Source: Dankookia rubra
GTDB lineage: Bacteria; Pseudomonadota; Alphaproteobacteria; Acetobacterales; Acetobacteraceae
Direction of reading: 5' to 3'
Assembly (NCBI RefSeq): GCF_004355005.1
Contig: NZ_SMSJ01000025.1
Location: forward strand, 1-64,000
Length of the DNA: 64,000 nt
Positions 10,801 to 19,000 of the stretch are shown here, one piece after another. Each line of letters starts with the position of its first letter. Position 1 is the stretch's first letter. Both the position numbers and the translations under genes were made by a program. Below the pieces are notes generated by a model. That model made no database searches, was not told where the DNA came from, and saw nothing but the letters and a program-made list of their open reading frames with translations.

Positions 10801-11592
10801 GCCGAGTGCCTGCGCATGCCGGCTCATGATCGCCAGGCCGGCATCAAGGTCGACAAAGGCCTCGCCGCGGGATGCCGCTACATCGGCATAGCTGCTGAAG
10901 AAGGTGCTGATCAGGTCGCCGACTAGCCGCTGCCGCTCCTCGCCTTCCGGTGGCTCCAGCACGGCTGCCTCGAAGGCGGCGGCGTCCCAGGCCGCGCTAA
11001 GCTCGCCCCAGCCGTCGCCGTCCTCTGTCGTGTTGGTGTTCAACTGTGCGAAGAAAGCGGTATCGCCCAACCGGGTCCGCAATCCCCGTGCATCGTCGAA
11101 CAGACGTTCCCCGAGGTAGAAGCCGGGTGTCGGCGCGTTGGGGTGGGTACGGCGCACATGCTCGGCATAGCCACCGAGGATGGCGCTCTCCACATCGCGG
11201 GCGCCGATCATGTGGAAGGGCACCATCAGGAACCGCTTGCCAGCCAGCCAGCGGTCATGCGTGGTGACAGCCTCCGCCAGTTCGGGCACGCCGCGCGCCT
11301 TGGGGTGCCCGGCCAGTAGCAGGTTCAGCACCGCCATGAAGTGGCTCTTGCCCGAGCCGAAGGAGCCGTGAAGGTAACAGGCCGCGCTCCGCCGTCCCTC
11401 AATCGCGCCCTGGATGAAGCCGAGCGCCTGGTCGAAGGCGACGGCAAGCTGCGGCGTCACCACATAGCTGGCGATGGTGGCGGCGGCCCCGGCCTCGGTG
11501 ACCCCCTCCGACAGCTTCAGGACGAAGTCGTTGGTCTGGACCCGCTCCGGGATATGGATCAGGTCGCGCAGCAGCGGGCGTGCATCGCTCAT
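7876..11592 (-). CDS. pglY: BREX type 2 large ATPase PglY (BrxC-like)
   Basis: A 1238-aa AAA-type ATPase, the type 2 counterpart of BrxC. Walker A GSFGSGKSHFMAVL is near residue 73 and a Walker B-like strand AVVLFLDELILWLA near residue 265. A proline-rich low-complexity linker (runs of up to eight prolines) lies near residues 1175-1190, just before a short C-terminal domain rich in beta structure. ATG 11592 overlaps the pglX stop (ATGA). In the Pgl phage-growth-limitation system PglY is essential, but its mechanism is unknown. Length agrees with the family (about 1200-1300 aa). Confidence 0.9.
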   Translation of the reverse strand: MSDARPLLRDLIHIPERVQTNDFVLKLSEGVTEAGAAATIASYVVTPQLAVAFDQALGFIQGAIEGRRSAACYLHGSFGSGKSHFMAVLNLLLAGHPKARGVPELAEAVTTHDRWLAGKRFLMVPFHMIGARDVESAILGGYAEHVRRTHPNAPTPGFYLGERLFDDARGLRTRLGDTAFFAQLNTNTTEDGDGWGELSAAWDAAAFEAAVLEPPEGEERQRLVGDLISTFFSSYADVAASRGEAFVDLDAGLAIMSRHAQALGYDAVVLFLDELILWLATRAADVNFVSSEGAKLSKLVEAQNANRPIPIISFVARQRDLRELVGEHQAGALQLQFADTLKYWEARFDKVTLEDRNLPVIAERRLLRPTSETAKQELDAAFQEFAGRRRDVLETLLGSDGERALFRMTYPFSPALVQALVAASSVLQRERTALKLMLTLLVKRREELRLGSLIPVGDLWDEIATGDQPFSDGMRIQFDNAKKLWTQKLLPLLEQVHGITWQELREERADLQLARHFENDARLLKTLLLAALVPEVPALRALTAPRLAALNHGSVISPVAGREGGLVLQKLRGWAARVGEIRISDDQVPTVSLQITGVDIEPILANAAQYDNDGTRRSRLQKILFEALGLPADSSLLGTQPFVQYEHPWRGTSRPVDLYFEAVKEIPYDRLRGRPGAPVLVLGMPFDSKGWSPVDHLAHAMNFNDDAASGGVVWQPSYLSDRAMRDLGTLVRIDFLLAGTGDRLAEAARMLSASDREQARAVLKSQQSALHQRLRSCLEAGYGIRPDTDGCIGTSVPAEDRLVSLDTFRPQMPVGATMKDAVSALLDRLFEYRFPAHPAFEQEVRSATLRRVLERVQAAAQQPEQRLHIEERADRQHLAALAGPLKLGTMGQTHFVLSNHWAEHFARMHAQAGGGGPLTVARLRSWMDQPRPMGLTPDVQNLVVLAFAAQADRTLLRNGAPTQASIERIDEAVELREQPLPDETTWARARTRAGTLFGLAPGEVRKGATVARLAAELAGKAAEQRPVLIGLAQELNSRTEAFGVPTAAARLVTLRSAQTLLADLAGGGDALATVTALADATLATSEAAVGRCLGSAADLRNALVTAPWDIIGTAAGLSDQRRAAAEGLRLRVADALEADEHAIALKPVLRDAQTRASRLLAETVQHPPTPQPPLPPPEPPPPPPPPGEEVVEERQTLALEGSDATALLETLRVRVAATPGARLTLGWRLTRRKGGGDA

Positions 11593-14500
11593 GCTGCGGC
11601 CCTCCGGCCCCGCGGCCGTCGCGTCGGCGCCGGCGGCGTCCAGGCGCGCAGTTCGGCCAGCGTCAGGCCGAGGCTACGAGCTTCGTCGCCCACGAACTCG
11701 GCAAAATACTCACCCATGCGCAGCCCGGTTTCTGGATCGATGGCATTGTGCCATTGCCGCAGCCAGGGCACGAGTTCGAGCAGCCCGGCCAGCAGCGGCG
11801 CGAGGCGCGGTGCGGCCCAGCCATCCACGTCCTTGCGCTCCACATACCAGCCGGCGATGGCCTTGGCGCGCGCCAGGTGGTCGTGGCCGGCCCAAAGCAC
11901 CGGCAGGCTGGCATCGGCGTCGCGGGCGCAATGTGGGAAGGAGAGGAAGCGCTCCTTCGGCACGTCGAGCCCACCGCGCAGCCGCCAGAAGTCCTGTGAC
12001 AGGAAATCGGCGGTTTTGTATTTTGGCGGCACAGCAATGGTACCCACTTCCTCCTGCTTGCGGCGCTTGCCCTCGGCGGCGAGGTCGCGGTCGGCGGCCT
12101 GCTGCACGGCCTCGGTGCCGAGGCCCGCTAACATGCGGGTGGCGTAGGCTTCGGCGGTCTCGTCCTCGACCTTTGGGTTCAGGCGGCTCCAGGCGATGCG
12201 CACAAATTCATCGCGGCGCCCGGCAAGGTCGGCGTCGATCGCGTCTTCGGCGCGCTGCTTTTCCCAGGTCGCTTCCCAATCGGCGCGCTTGCGCAGGCCG
12301 GCTTCGGCGTAGCGGAGGGCGGCCAGGAAAGGCACGGCTTCCTTCGTCACCAGCTCGGCCACCAGCACGTCGAGGTCGAAGGTGGCGTGTCCGGCGTAGA
12401 GCGCGGCGACCGCCAGGAAATCGGCATCGTGACGGGCCGCATCCGCGAGGGTGAGCGTCGAGGTTAGGCGCGGGTCGTCCCGGGGCCAGAAGCGCGTCTC
12501 CTCCAGCCGCTCGAGCAGCCAGAGGCGAAGCGCGTCGCGCTCCATCTCCTCCCAGGGGGCCATGGACCAGCGGCGCTTGTATTCGGGCCGCTCAATCAGG
12601 CCAATGGTGGGATCGGTCTCGATCAGCGTGATGCGGCGTTCGACGATGGCACGGTAGTCCTCCGGCCAATGCGCCGGGAGGTCGGTGATCGGGGTCGAGC
12701 GGTGGCGGGTGAACCACGCCGATTCCAACGCCCCGGTCGACATGCGGCGGGCCATGACGATTTCGAAGGCGCGCTCGCCGAAGCGGAGCGGCGGCGGGGC
12801 CGGGTGCTCCGGCGCGCCATCGCACAGGCCGTAAAGGCGGTAGCAGCGCCAGTCGAGTTCCTCTTGCAACGCTATCATCCTTGCCCGCGAAGCGTTGATC
12901 TCGGTACGGGCAATGTCGAGGGCGGCGCGCTTCGGGACGGCGTACTCACAGAGCGCGGCAGGACGGTTGGCCGACAGGCGCTGCGCTTCGGTGTCGAGAG
13001 TCCGAGCGAGATCGACGGGGCGCTCCGATGCAAGAGGAAACTGGCCTACATTCGTTGCATTGAACGCATAACGTTCGTCCCAACTTGTGTTCTGGATGCG
13101 CGCGCCTTGTGTGCCGACATGATCGCCGCCTTTGTCCTTGCATCTCGCTTTCAGCCAGAAGCAAGCGATGGAAGAGTTAAGCAAGCCTAATAAGCTAAGA
13201 TGAGCGTCTTCTGAGGTGCGTGGCGGCAGTTTTATCACTGGAGCGGTACGGTTGAATACTTTTCCACCTCGATCGAGAACAAAGTGGTTGTGCGTGGCGA
13301 TCTCTCCGAAAGTAATTGTGAGAGGAGTCCGATTTCGCTCAATTGGAATTTGGTGGTACTCGGCGAACGATCGCCCGACCTCGCGATAGCTGCGATTCCC
13401 GAAGTCACGCCTGGCGAGCAGAAGCGCCTTCCAAGGCCAAAGGACATCGTTTGTCCGCGCGCTCACCGTGAGATTGATCTCGCCATCATAAGGAAACAAA
13501 ATTGCTCCCGACGACCGTGCGGACCAGTCGCGGACTTCCTCTCCAATGATTGCGTCGCGTACCGGCACCGTGCCCGGGGGCACGTCACGGCGACCCGCAA
13601 TCATGAACGCTTCTTCCTCACTGATAATGCAGCCGAACCCGATCTCGGGACTTAGGGAGGCGAGTAGGGGGCGATCGCGCTCAATCGCTTCCTGCACCTC
13701 CGCAGCACCTCCACCCCCCATGTTCCACGGATGCCGTGCCAGCACCGCGCGCGGTGTATCTTCGGTACTGATGAAGGCGCTTTCAGATTTTGCTTGATCA
13801 GTCTGCGTCAAAATCGCAGTCCAGAGTTGTCCACGGGCAGGGTCCGCAACTGCATCAGGATCCCCCTTGATGCCGCGAACCGTCCGCACCACGGAACTTA
13901 CTGGAGGTCGGTTCCGCCCGAACAAGATCGCTGTTGACGTGTTGTGTCCCGGCAGTGGCACCCCAGAGCAATTTACCACATGTGTTAAGTCCAAGCGGGC
14001 TAGAACACGTTCGATCAGCCTGCTGCCGAACTGCCGTTTCATGAAGCTGTTGTCTACAATCAGCCCGACGAACCCTGCTGGTTCCCGGTCAGATTCCTGC
14101 TGTGTAAGATCAAAGAACCTCTCGGTGAAGGGCGCGGCGAGAGCATATTTCATGTGGCAACTGTCGTAGATTTCACGATACGCATCGCGCATCGCCGCGT
14201 CCGGCGGCTGGATGTAGGGCGGGTTGCCGACCACGGCGTGGTACTGCCGGCCAAGGATGACATCGTGCGCCGCCGTATCCTCGGCCGTGTAGTGATGCCG
14301 TCGCCGCCGCCCAAAGCCCTCGGCTGCGCCGCCCAATTCGGCACGAAAGAAATGCGTGCCGTGGAACAGGCTGTCGCCCACGGCGAGGCTGAAGCGGAAA
14401 TCCGCTGCCGCCGCCAGCCGCGTCTCCCCGGCCGCCCGCACCGCCGCCAGCAGCAGCCGGAAGCGTGCGATCTCGACCGCGAAGGGGTTCAAGTCGACGC

Positions 14501-15320
14501 CCGAGACGGCATCCAGCGCGCGCTGCGCCTGCGCCGCCGGCGGCATGTCTGGTGCGTGCCGCTGCCACTCGGCCAGTATCCGGGCGAAGCCGCCGAGCAG
14601 GAAGTGCCCGGAGCCGCAGGTCGGGTCGATCATCGTCACGTGCTCATACCCGAACTCCCGGATCGCCGGGTCGAGCGTGCGCGACAAAATCCACTCCTCC
14701 ACGAAGTCCGGCGTCTGCAACAGGGCAAAGCGCTTGCGCGCATCCTCCGACAGATCCTGGTAGAGGTCACCGAGGAAGCGCGTGCTCCAGTCCGGATCGG
14801 TGAACTCGTGCAGCAGCGCGCCCGTCTCCGGCACGCGGTCACGGAAGAACGCCAGCAGCGCCATCGCCCCGTCGCCCGAGAGCGGCAGGCGGAACAGCGG
14901 ATTGTGCGCCGGGTCATAGAGGCCAGCGAGGCCGGGCAGGCGCGCCGCCTCGGCGAAGGTCTCCAGCAGGAATTCGGCGTCGCTGTCCTGCGGCCGGGCG
15001 CGGAAGAACTCCCGCTGCCGAAGCTGCGCCAATTCCAGCCGCTCGCCAGGGCCAGAGAGCAGCGGCCGGTCCACCAGCCGGTTGTCCTCCAGGAAGCGCA
15101 GGAAGACGACGGCCAGGATCCAGTGCACCGCCGCTTGGTCGAGCGCCGCGGTCCAGAAGGTCTCAAAGGTGTCAGCGGTGCGCCGAGCCTCGAAGGCTGC
15201 CTGCCACTCGACCTGGACCGCGGCGCGGCCGGGGGAGTCCCGGTGGTGCTGGCGAAGGTCCTCGTCCAACCGCCTCCGCAGTCTTTTCAGGTCGGTCAGC
15301 AGCTGCTTCGCGTCCACCAT
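11589..15320 (-). CDS. pglX: BREX type 2 adenine-specific DNA methyltransferase PglX
   Basis: A 1243-aa methyltransferase that marks host DNA and is the BREX specificity protein. SAM-binding motif I DPTCGSGHFLLGGF is near residue 230, and the adenine-N6 catalytic motif NPPY near residue 365. The central target-recognition part (about bases 12960-14160, residues ~390-780) has clearly lower GC than both flanks: 29/60 G+C at 13261-13320 against 51/60 at 14401-14460. This suggests that segment was swapped in by recombination. The frame is intact, with no homopolymer tract seen that would suggest phase variation. Transcribed after higA, with the start 51 bases downstream of the higA stop. Confidence 0.92.
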   Translation of the reverse strand: MVDAKQLLTDLKRLRRRLDEDLRQHHRDSPGRAAVQVEWQAAFEARRTADTFETFWTAALDQAAVHWILAVVFLRFLEDNRLVDRPLLSGPGERLELAQLRQREFFRARPQDSDAEFLLETFAEAARLPGLAGLYDPAHNPLFRLPLSGDGAMALLAFFRDRVPETGALLHEFTDPDWSTRFLGDLYQDLSEDARKRFALLQTPDFVEEWILSRTLDPAIREFGYEHVTMIDPTCGSGHFLLGGFARILAEWQRHAPDMPPAAQAQRALDAVSGVDLNPFAVEIARFRLLLAAVRAAGETRLAAAADFRFSLAVGDSLFHGTHFFRAELGGAAEGFGRRRRHHYTAEDTAAHDVILGRQYHAVVGNPPYIQPPDAAMRDAYREIYDSCHMKYALAAPFTERFFDLTQQESDREPAGFVGLIVDNSFMKRQFGSRLIERVLARLDLTHVVNCSGVPLPGHNTSTAILFGRNRPPVSSVVRTVRGIKGDPDAVADPARGQLWTAILTQTDQAKSESAFISTEDTPRAVLARHPWNMGGGGAAEVQEAIERDRPLLASLSPEIGFGCIISEEEAFMIAGRRDVPPGTVPVRDAIIGEEVRDWSARSSGAILFPYDGEINLTVSARTNDVLWPWKALLLARRDFGNRSYREVGRSFAEYHQIPIERNRTPLTITFGEIATHNHFVLDRGGKVFNRTAPVIKLPPRTSEDAHLSLLGLLNSSIACFWLKARCKDKGGDHVGTQGARIQNTSWDERYAFNATNVGQFPLASERPVDLARTLDTEAQRLSANRPAALCEYAVPKRAALDIARTEINASRARMIALQEELDWRCYRLYGLCDGAPEHPAPPPLRFGERAFEIVMARRMSTGALESAWFTRHRSTPITDLPAHWPEDYRAIVERRITLIETDPTIGLIERPEYKRRWSMAPWEEMERDALRLWLLERLEETRFWPRDDPRLTSTLTLADAARHDADFLAVAALYAGHATFDLDVLVAELVTKEAVPFLAALRYAEAGLRKRADWEATWEKQRAEDAIDADLAGRRDEFVRIAWSRLNPKVEDETAEAYATRMLAGLGTEAVQQAADRDLAAEGKRRKQEEVGTIAVPPKYKTADFLSQDFWRLRGGLDVPKERFLSFPHCARDADASLPVLWAGHDHLARAKAIAGWYVERKDVDGWAAPRLAPLLAGLLELVPWLRQWHNAIDPETGLRMGEYFAEFVGDEARSLGLTLAELRAWTPPAPTRRPRGRRAAA

Positions 15321-15371
15321 GATGCCGCGTCGTCTCCCGGAATATTCGTCGTGTCTGGCTCGGATCGGGTG

Positions 15372-15746
15372 TCAGGCCGTGGGTGCGGGGCGCGGCAAGA
15401 CCTCGGCGCGGATTCGGGCGCCGGCCTCGCGTTCCGCGACCTCCAGCTCATAGGCTTTCTGCAGGTTGAGCCAGAAGCCCGGGCTGGTCCCAAAGTGGCG
15501 GGCCAGGCGGAGCGCCGTCTCCGCAGTGACCGCACGCTGGCCGGCGAGGATGGTGGTGATGCGGTTCGCCGGCACGCGCAGCGCTAGCGCCAGCGCATGG
15601 GCGGTGAGGGCCAGCGGCCCAAGGAACTCGTGTCGCAGCACCTCGCCCGGATGGACCGGCGACAGGCGTTCGCCGCTGTCTTCCTCCGAGAGATCCACGC
15701 GGCCCTCGTCGAGGTCGTCGCGGGAGATCAGCCCTGATGTCGCCAT
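15372..15746 (-). CDS. higA: HigA-type antitoxin, XRE-family HTH
   Basis: A 124-aa antitoxin with the HigA/VapI signature: HPGEVLRHEFL, a helix-turn-helix (ALALRVPANRITTILAGQR), and the TALRLARHFGTSPGFWLNLQ tail that recognises DNA and holds the toxin. The start ATG 15746 is preceded by GGAAGG; a longer reading upstream runs over higB and is rejected. The toxin gene lies 13 bases upstream, the usual toxin-first order of HigBA modules. The ~38 residues before the HigA core are acidic and unusual in length. The pair sits inside the BREX operon between pglW and pglX. Confidence 0.88.
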   Translation of the reverse strand: MATSGLISRDDLDEGRVDLSEEDSGERLSPVHPGEVLRHEFLGPLALTAHALALALRVPANRITTILAGQRAVTAETALRLARHFGTSPGFWLNLQKAYELEVAEREAGARIRAEVLPRPAPTA

Positions 15747-15759
15747 ATCCCTGCCTTCC

Positions 15760-16041
15760 TCAATGGTAGTCCACGATCTCGACAGCATGGGCACCGTCTT
15801 CCCGCCAGATGAAGGCGAGTCGCCATTGGGCGTTGATCCGGATGGAATGCTGGCCCGCCCGGTCGCCCCGCAGCGCCTCCAGGCGGTTGCCCGGCGGCGT
15901 GCGGAGGTCGTCCAGGTGTTCGGCCGCATCGAGCATCGCCAGCTTCCGCCGCGCCGCCAGGGCGAGGTCCCGCGCCATGCCGCGCGGCAGGCCGCCCTGG
16001 AAGACCAGCGCCGTGGCCTTGTCGCGAAAACTCCGGATCAT
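15760..16041 (-). CDS. higB: HigB/RelE-type mRNA interferase toxin
   Basis: A 93-aa RelE-superfamily toxin, probably a ribosome-dependent mRNA endonuclease. Family signs are the IRSFRDK start, the central LDAAEHLDDLRTPPGNRLEAL helix pair, and the C-terminal sheet with SIRINAQWRLAFIW and VEIVDYH. It starts 49 bases after the pglW stop, on the same strand as the BREX genes, so read-through from pglW is expected. No convincing separate promoter was seen in the 49-base gap. Either an accidental insertion or an addiction/guard module tied to BREX integrity; the sequence does not decide. Confidence 0.87.
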   Translation of the reverse strand: MIRSFRDKATALVFQGGLPRGMARDLALAARRKLAMLDAAEHLDDLRTPPGNRLEALRGDRAGQHSIRINAQWRLAFIWREDGAHAVEIVDYH

Positions 16042-16090
16042 GGCAATACGTAGCGCGTAAGATGCGATGCGGCAAGGAAATGAATGCGGC

Positions 16091-19000
16091 TCAGGCGGCG
16101 GTTCGCCCGCCGGCCCGGTGCTTGTTATTAAGCCAGGGATCGGTCAGCCGGGCCCAGTTAGAACGGGCGATCACCGGCAGCACCACCCCGTCCACCTGGG
16201 GCCGCCGCGGGTCCGGCTGCGAGACTAGGACCCAGAGGCTGGGTGGACCGCCGGCGCTGCCTGACGCCTGGGAGAGCTCCACCAGCATCTCCATCAGGTC
16301 GTAGCGCGCCAGTAGGCCGGGGCGGGTCAGCAGCGCGGGGGTGCGGAGCGCTAGCACCGCGTCGCGCACCCGCGGCGCCGCCCGCGCCGCGAGCCGCAAC
16401 AGGTTCTTGAAATCCGCGCTGTCCCGCGCGGCGGCATCCGCCGCGAGCGCCTTGGGCCAGAGGACCCGCCGCGCTTCGGCTTCGCTGCGCATGGCGCGCA
16501 GCATGAGGCGCTCCAAGCTCACTACCTCTCGGGGAAAGCGGCGGAGCAGCTCGGCCTCGGCGTCATGGGTCCGGCGCGGCTCGACGGTGAGGGCCAGGAA
16601 GGCGCCGGTGCGGGCGGCGTAGGCGAGCTTGTCTTCGAGCGCCCGCGCGTCCAGCACCTCGGGCGTCGCCTCCGAGGCTGGCGCGGTGGTCGCTTGGCGG
16701 AGAACGCTGAGGGTGCCGGTGTCCGTATCCGAGACGGTGCGCGCGTAGTAGCCCGCGTCCCGGCCTGCCGGCGTCCGCCACTCCCGGTCCGCGCCAGCCT
16801 CTTCCAGCAGTGCATCGAGGGCAGGCCGCGGCGGGAGCGGCGCCGCCTCCGGGAAACGGCCGCGCACGCGGGCGCGCAATTCGTCCTCGCGCAGCACCGC
16901 GGCACCGGCCAGCGCACCGAGCGACAGGCGCAGCGCCGCCAGCGGGGCCATGTCACGAGGGTAGAGTTCGAGCCGGGTCGACAGGGCCGCCCCGTGGGAG
17001 GCAGCGGCAGCCAGCTTCAACAGGCGGCCTGCCGGCAGGGGGCCGACGCCTTCGGGCACCGGGACGAGACCGAGTTCTTCCTCGACCCGCCCGGGGCTGG
17101 GCAGCGGGTCCTCCTGCGCCAGCCGATCCGCGGCACGGCCCAGGCGACGGGCGTATTCCGCCAGTTCCGGCGAGGCGGCCACGAGCGCGGGACCGCCTTC
17201 GGCAAAGACGGAAAACCGGATCGGGGTGACAGCTGCCTCAAGCTCCAGTGCGGCACGCAGGACGGCGCGGGCCCGGCGTCGGCGTTCCCCCTCGTCCTCC
17301 TGCACCGAGCCCCGGGCCCCGAGGAGTTGGGCGGCCATTTCCTCGGCCGATGCAATGCCGCCGGCAGCCTGGACCAGCCCGGCGAGGTCGGCGCGGACGG
17401 CGTTGAGGTCGGCGCTCTTGTGCCAGCGGTCCCGCGCGGCTTCCAGCGCATCGGCCACGCTGCTACGGGCGGTGCCGACGGCGATCGCCACCTCGCCAGC
17501 ATTCGGCCAGGGTGGCGCGTCCTCGGGTTCGATCCCGAGGTAGCGGGCGAGGATGCGGTCCTCCGGCTTCTCGTCGCCGGCGGGACGGCGGGCAATCAGT
17601 TGCTCGGCCAGCCGGTCAATGCTGGCACGGCCCCCGTCATCCTCGGTGGTGCCACCAGGAACGAGGTCAGGGCGGAGCAAGGCGAGCCGCTTGGCGCGCT
17701 CGCGGATCTCACGTCGGATCCGGTCGCCGACGCCGGTGAGGTAGCGGAATTGCAGGCGTGGCACGCCCAGAAGCTGGTGGACGGTATGGATGCCCATGCG
17801 GTCCAGCACATCCCGCGCCTCGACCCCATAGCCCACCTCGGCGATGCTGCTAGCGCGGTCGAGCCCGCGGGCCAGCACCTCAATGCTGTCCGCGGCGATC
17901 GCGCTGCGCTCCATCGGCGCAAAGGCGTGCCGCCACGCGCGCAGCATTTCTTCCGCATTGCCAAAGCGCTCGGCCGGGTCGCGGCGCAGGGCACGAGAAA
18001 AGAAGCCGGCCAGCCCATCCCGGAGCGCGGGATCGAAGCGGGCGACGGCGGCGACCGCCTCATCCTCGGTGACGAGCGGGTCGGTCAGGCCATCGCCGAA
18101 GGTGGGCGGTGCGCCGGCCAGCATCTCATGCAGCGTGACGGCGGCGGCGTAGCGTTCGGCCTGGAGATCCCAACGCGGCGGGCGGCGGTCGGCCAGGAAC
18201 GGATCGAGATACGGCCTGGTGCCGGCCTGGATGTTCTCGGCCGGCACGCGGGCCAGCGAGAAATCGAACAGCAGGAGCCGGTAGGCGCCAGTGCCGGCGA
18301 CCTTGGCAACGCCGATGTTGTCGGGTTTGATGTCGCGATGGGCGATGCCTTCCTGTTCGAGATGCTCCAGTGCGGACAGCAAATTTTCGCCGAAGCGCCG
18401 CATCAGGTCGAGCGAGAGCGGATCGCCGCCGCGGATCCATTGGGCCAGCGTCCGGTCACCCGCGCGCTCCATGAGGATCGTCGGCCGGTCTGCCACCGTG
18501 GCTTCGCCGATGAAGCGGACGATGTTCTGGTGGTGCAGCCGGCGGAGCACCTCGGCCTCGGCCCGCACGCGATCGGCGTGCGCGGCGTCCACCGCGACCT
18601 TGAGCACGAACTCCTCATCGGCATCATCGCGCCGGACCAGCAGAGCATCGGCACTGCCACCCCGTCCGAGCCGCTTGATCACGGTGAAGCCACCGTCAAG
18701 CCGATCGTCCGGCCCAGCCGTGGCCGGGTCGGCGAGCGGCGGCAGTGCTGGCTCGGGCGGCAGGGCCTCCCGTTCGGCCTCGGCCAGGTAGTCAAGGAAT
18801 TCCCGCGCATCGCGCGGCCGGTCCCGTACCACCGGCGCGGTGGCGGCGCGCACCATCTCCTCCAGCCACCGCCCGACCCCGTTCACCGCACCGGAAAGAC
18901 GGAGCCCGCCGTCCTTGCGTAGCAGCGCAGGCAGGTCGAGCGGGCTGTCCACGGGAGGGCGCCCGGCGAAGATGTGGTAGGCGATGGCGCCTAGGGAGAA

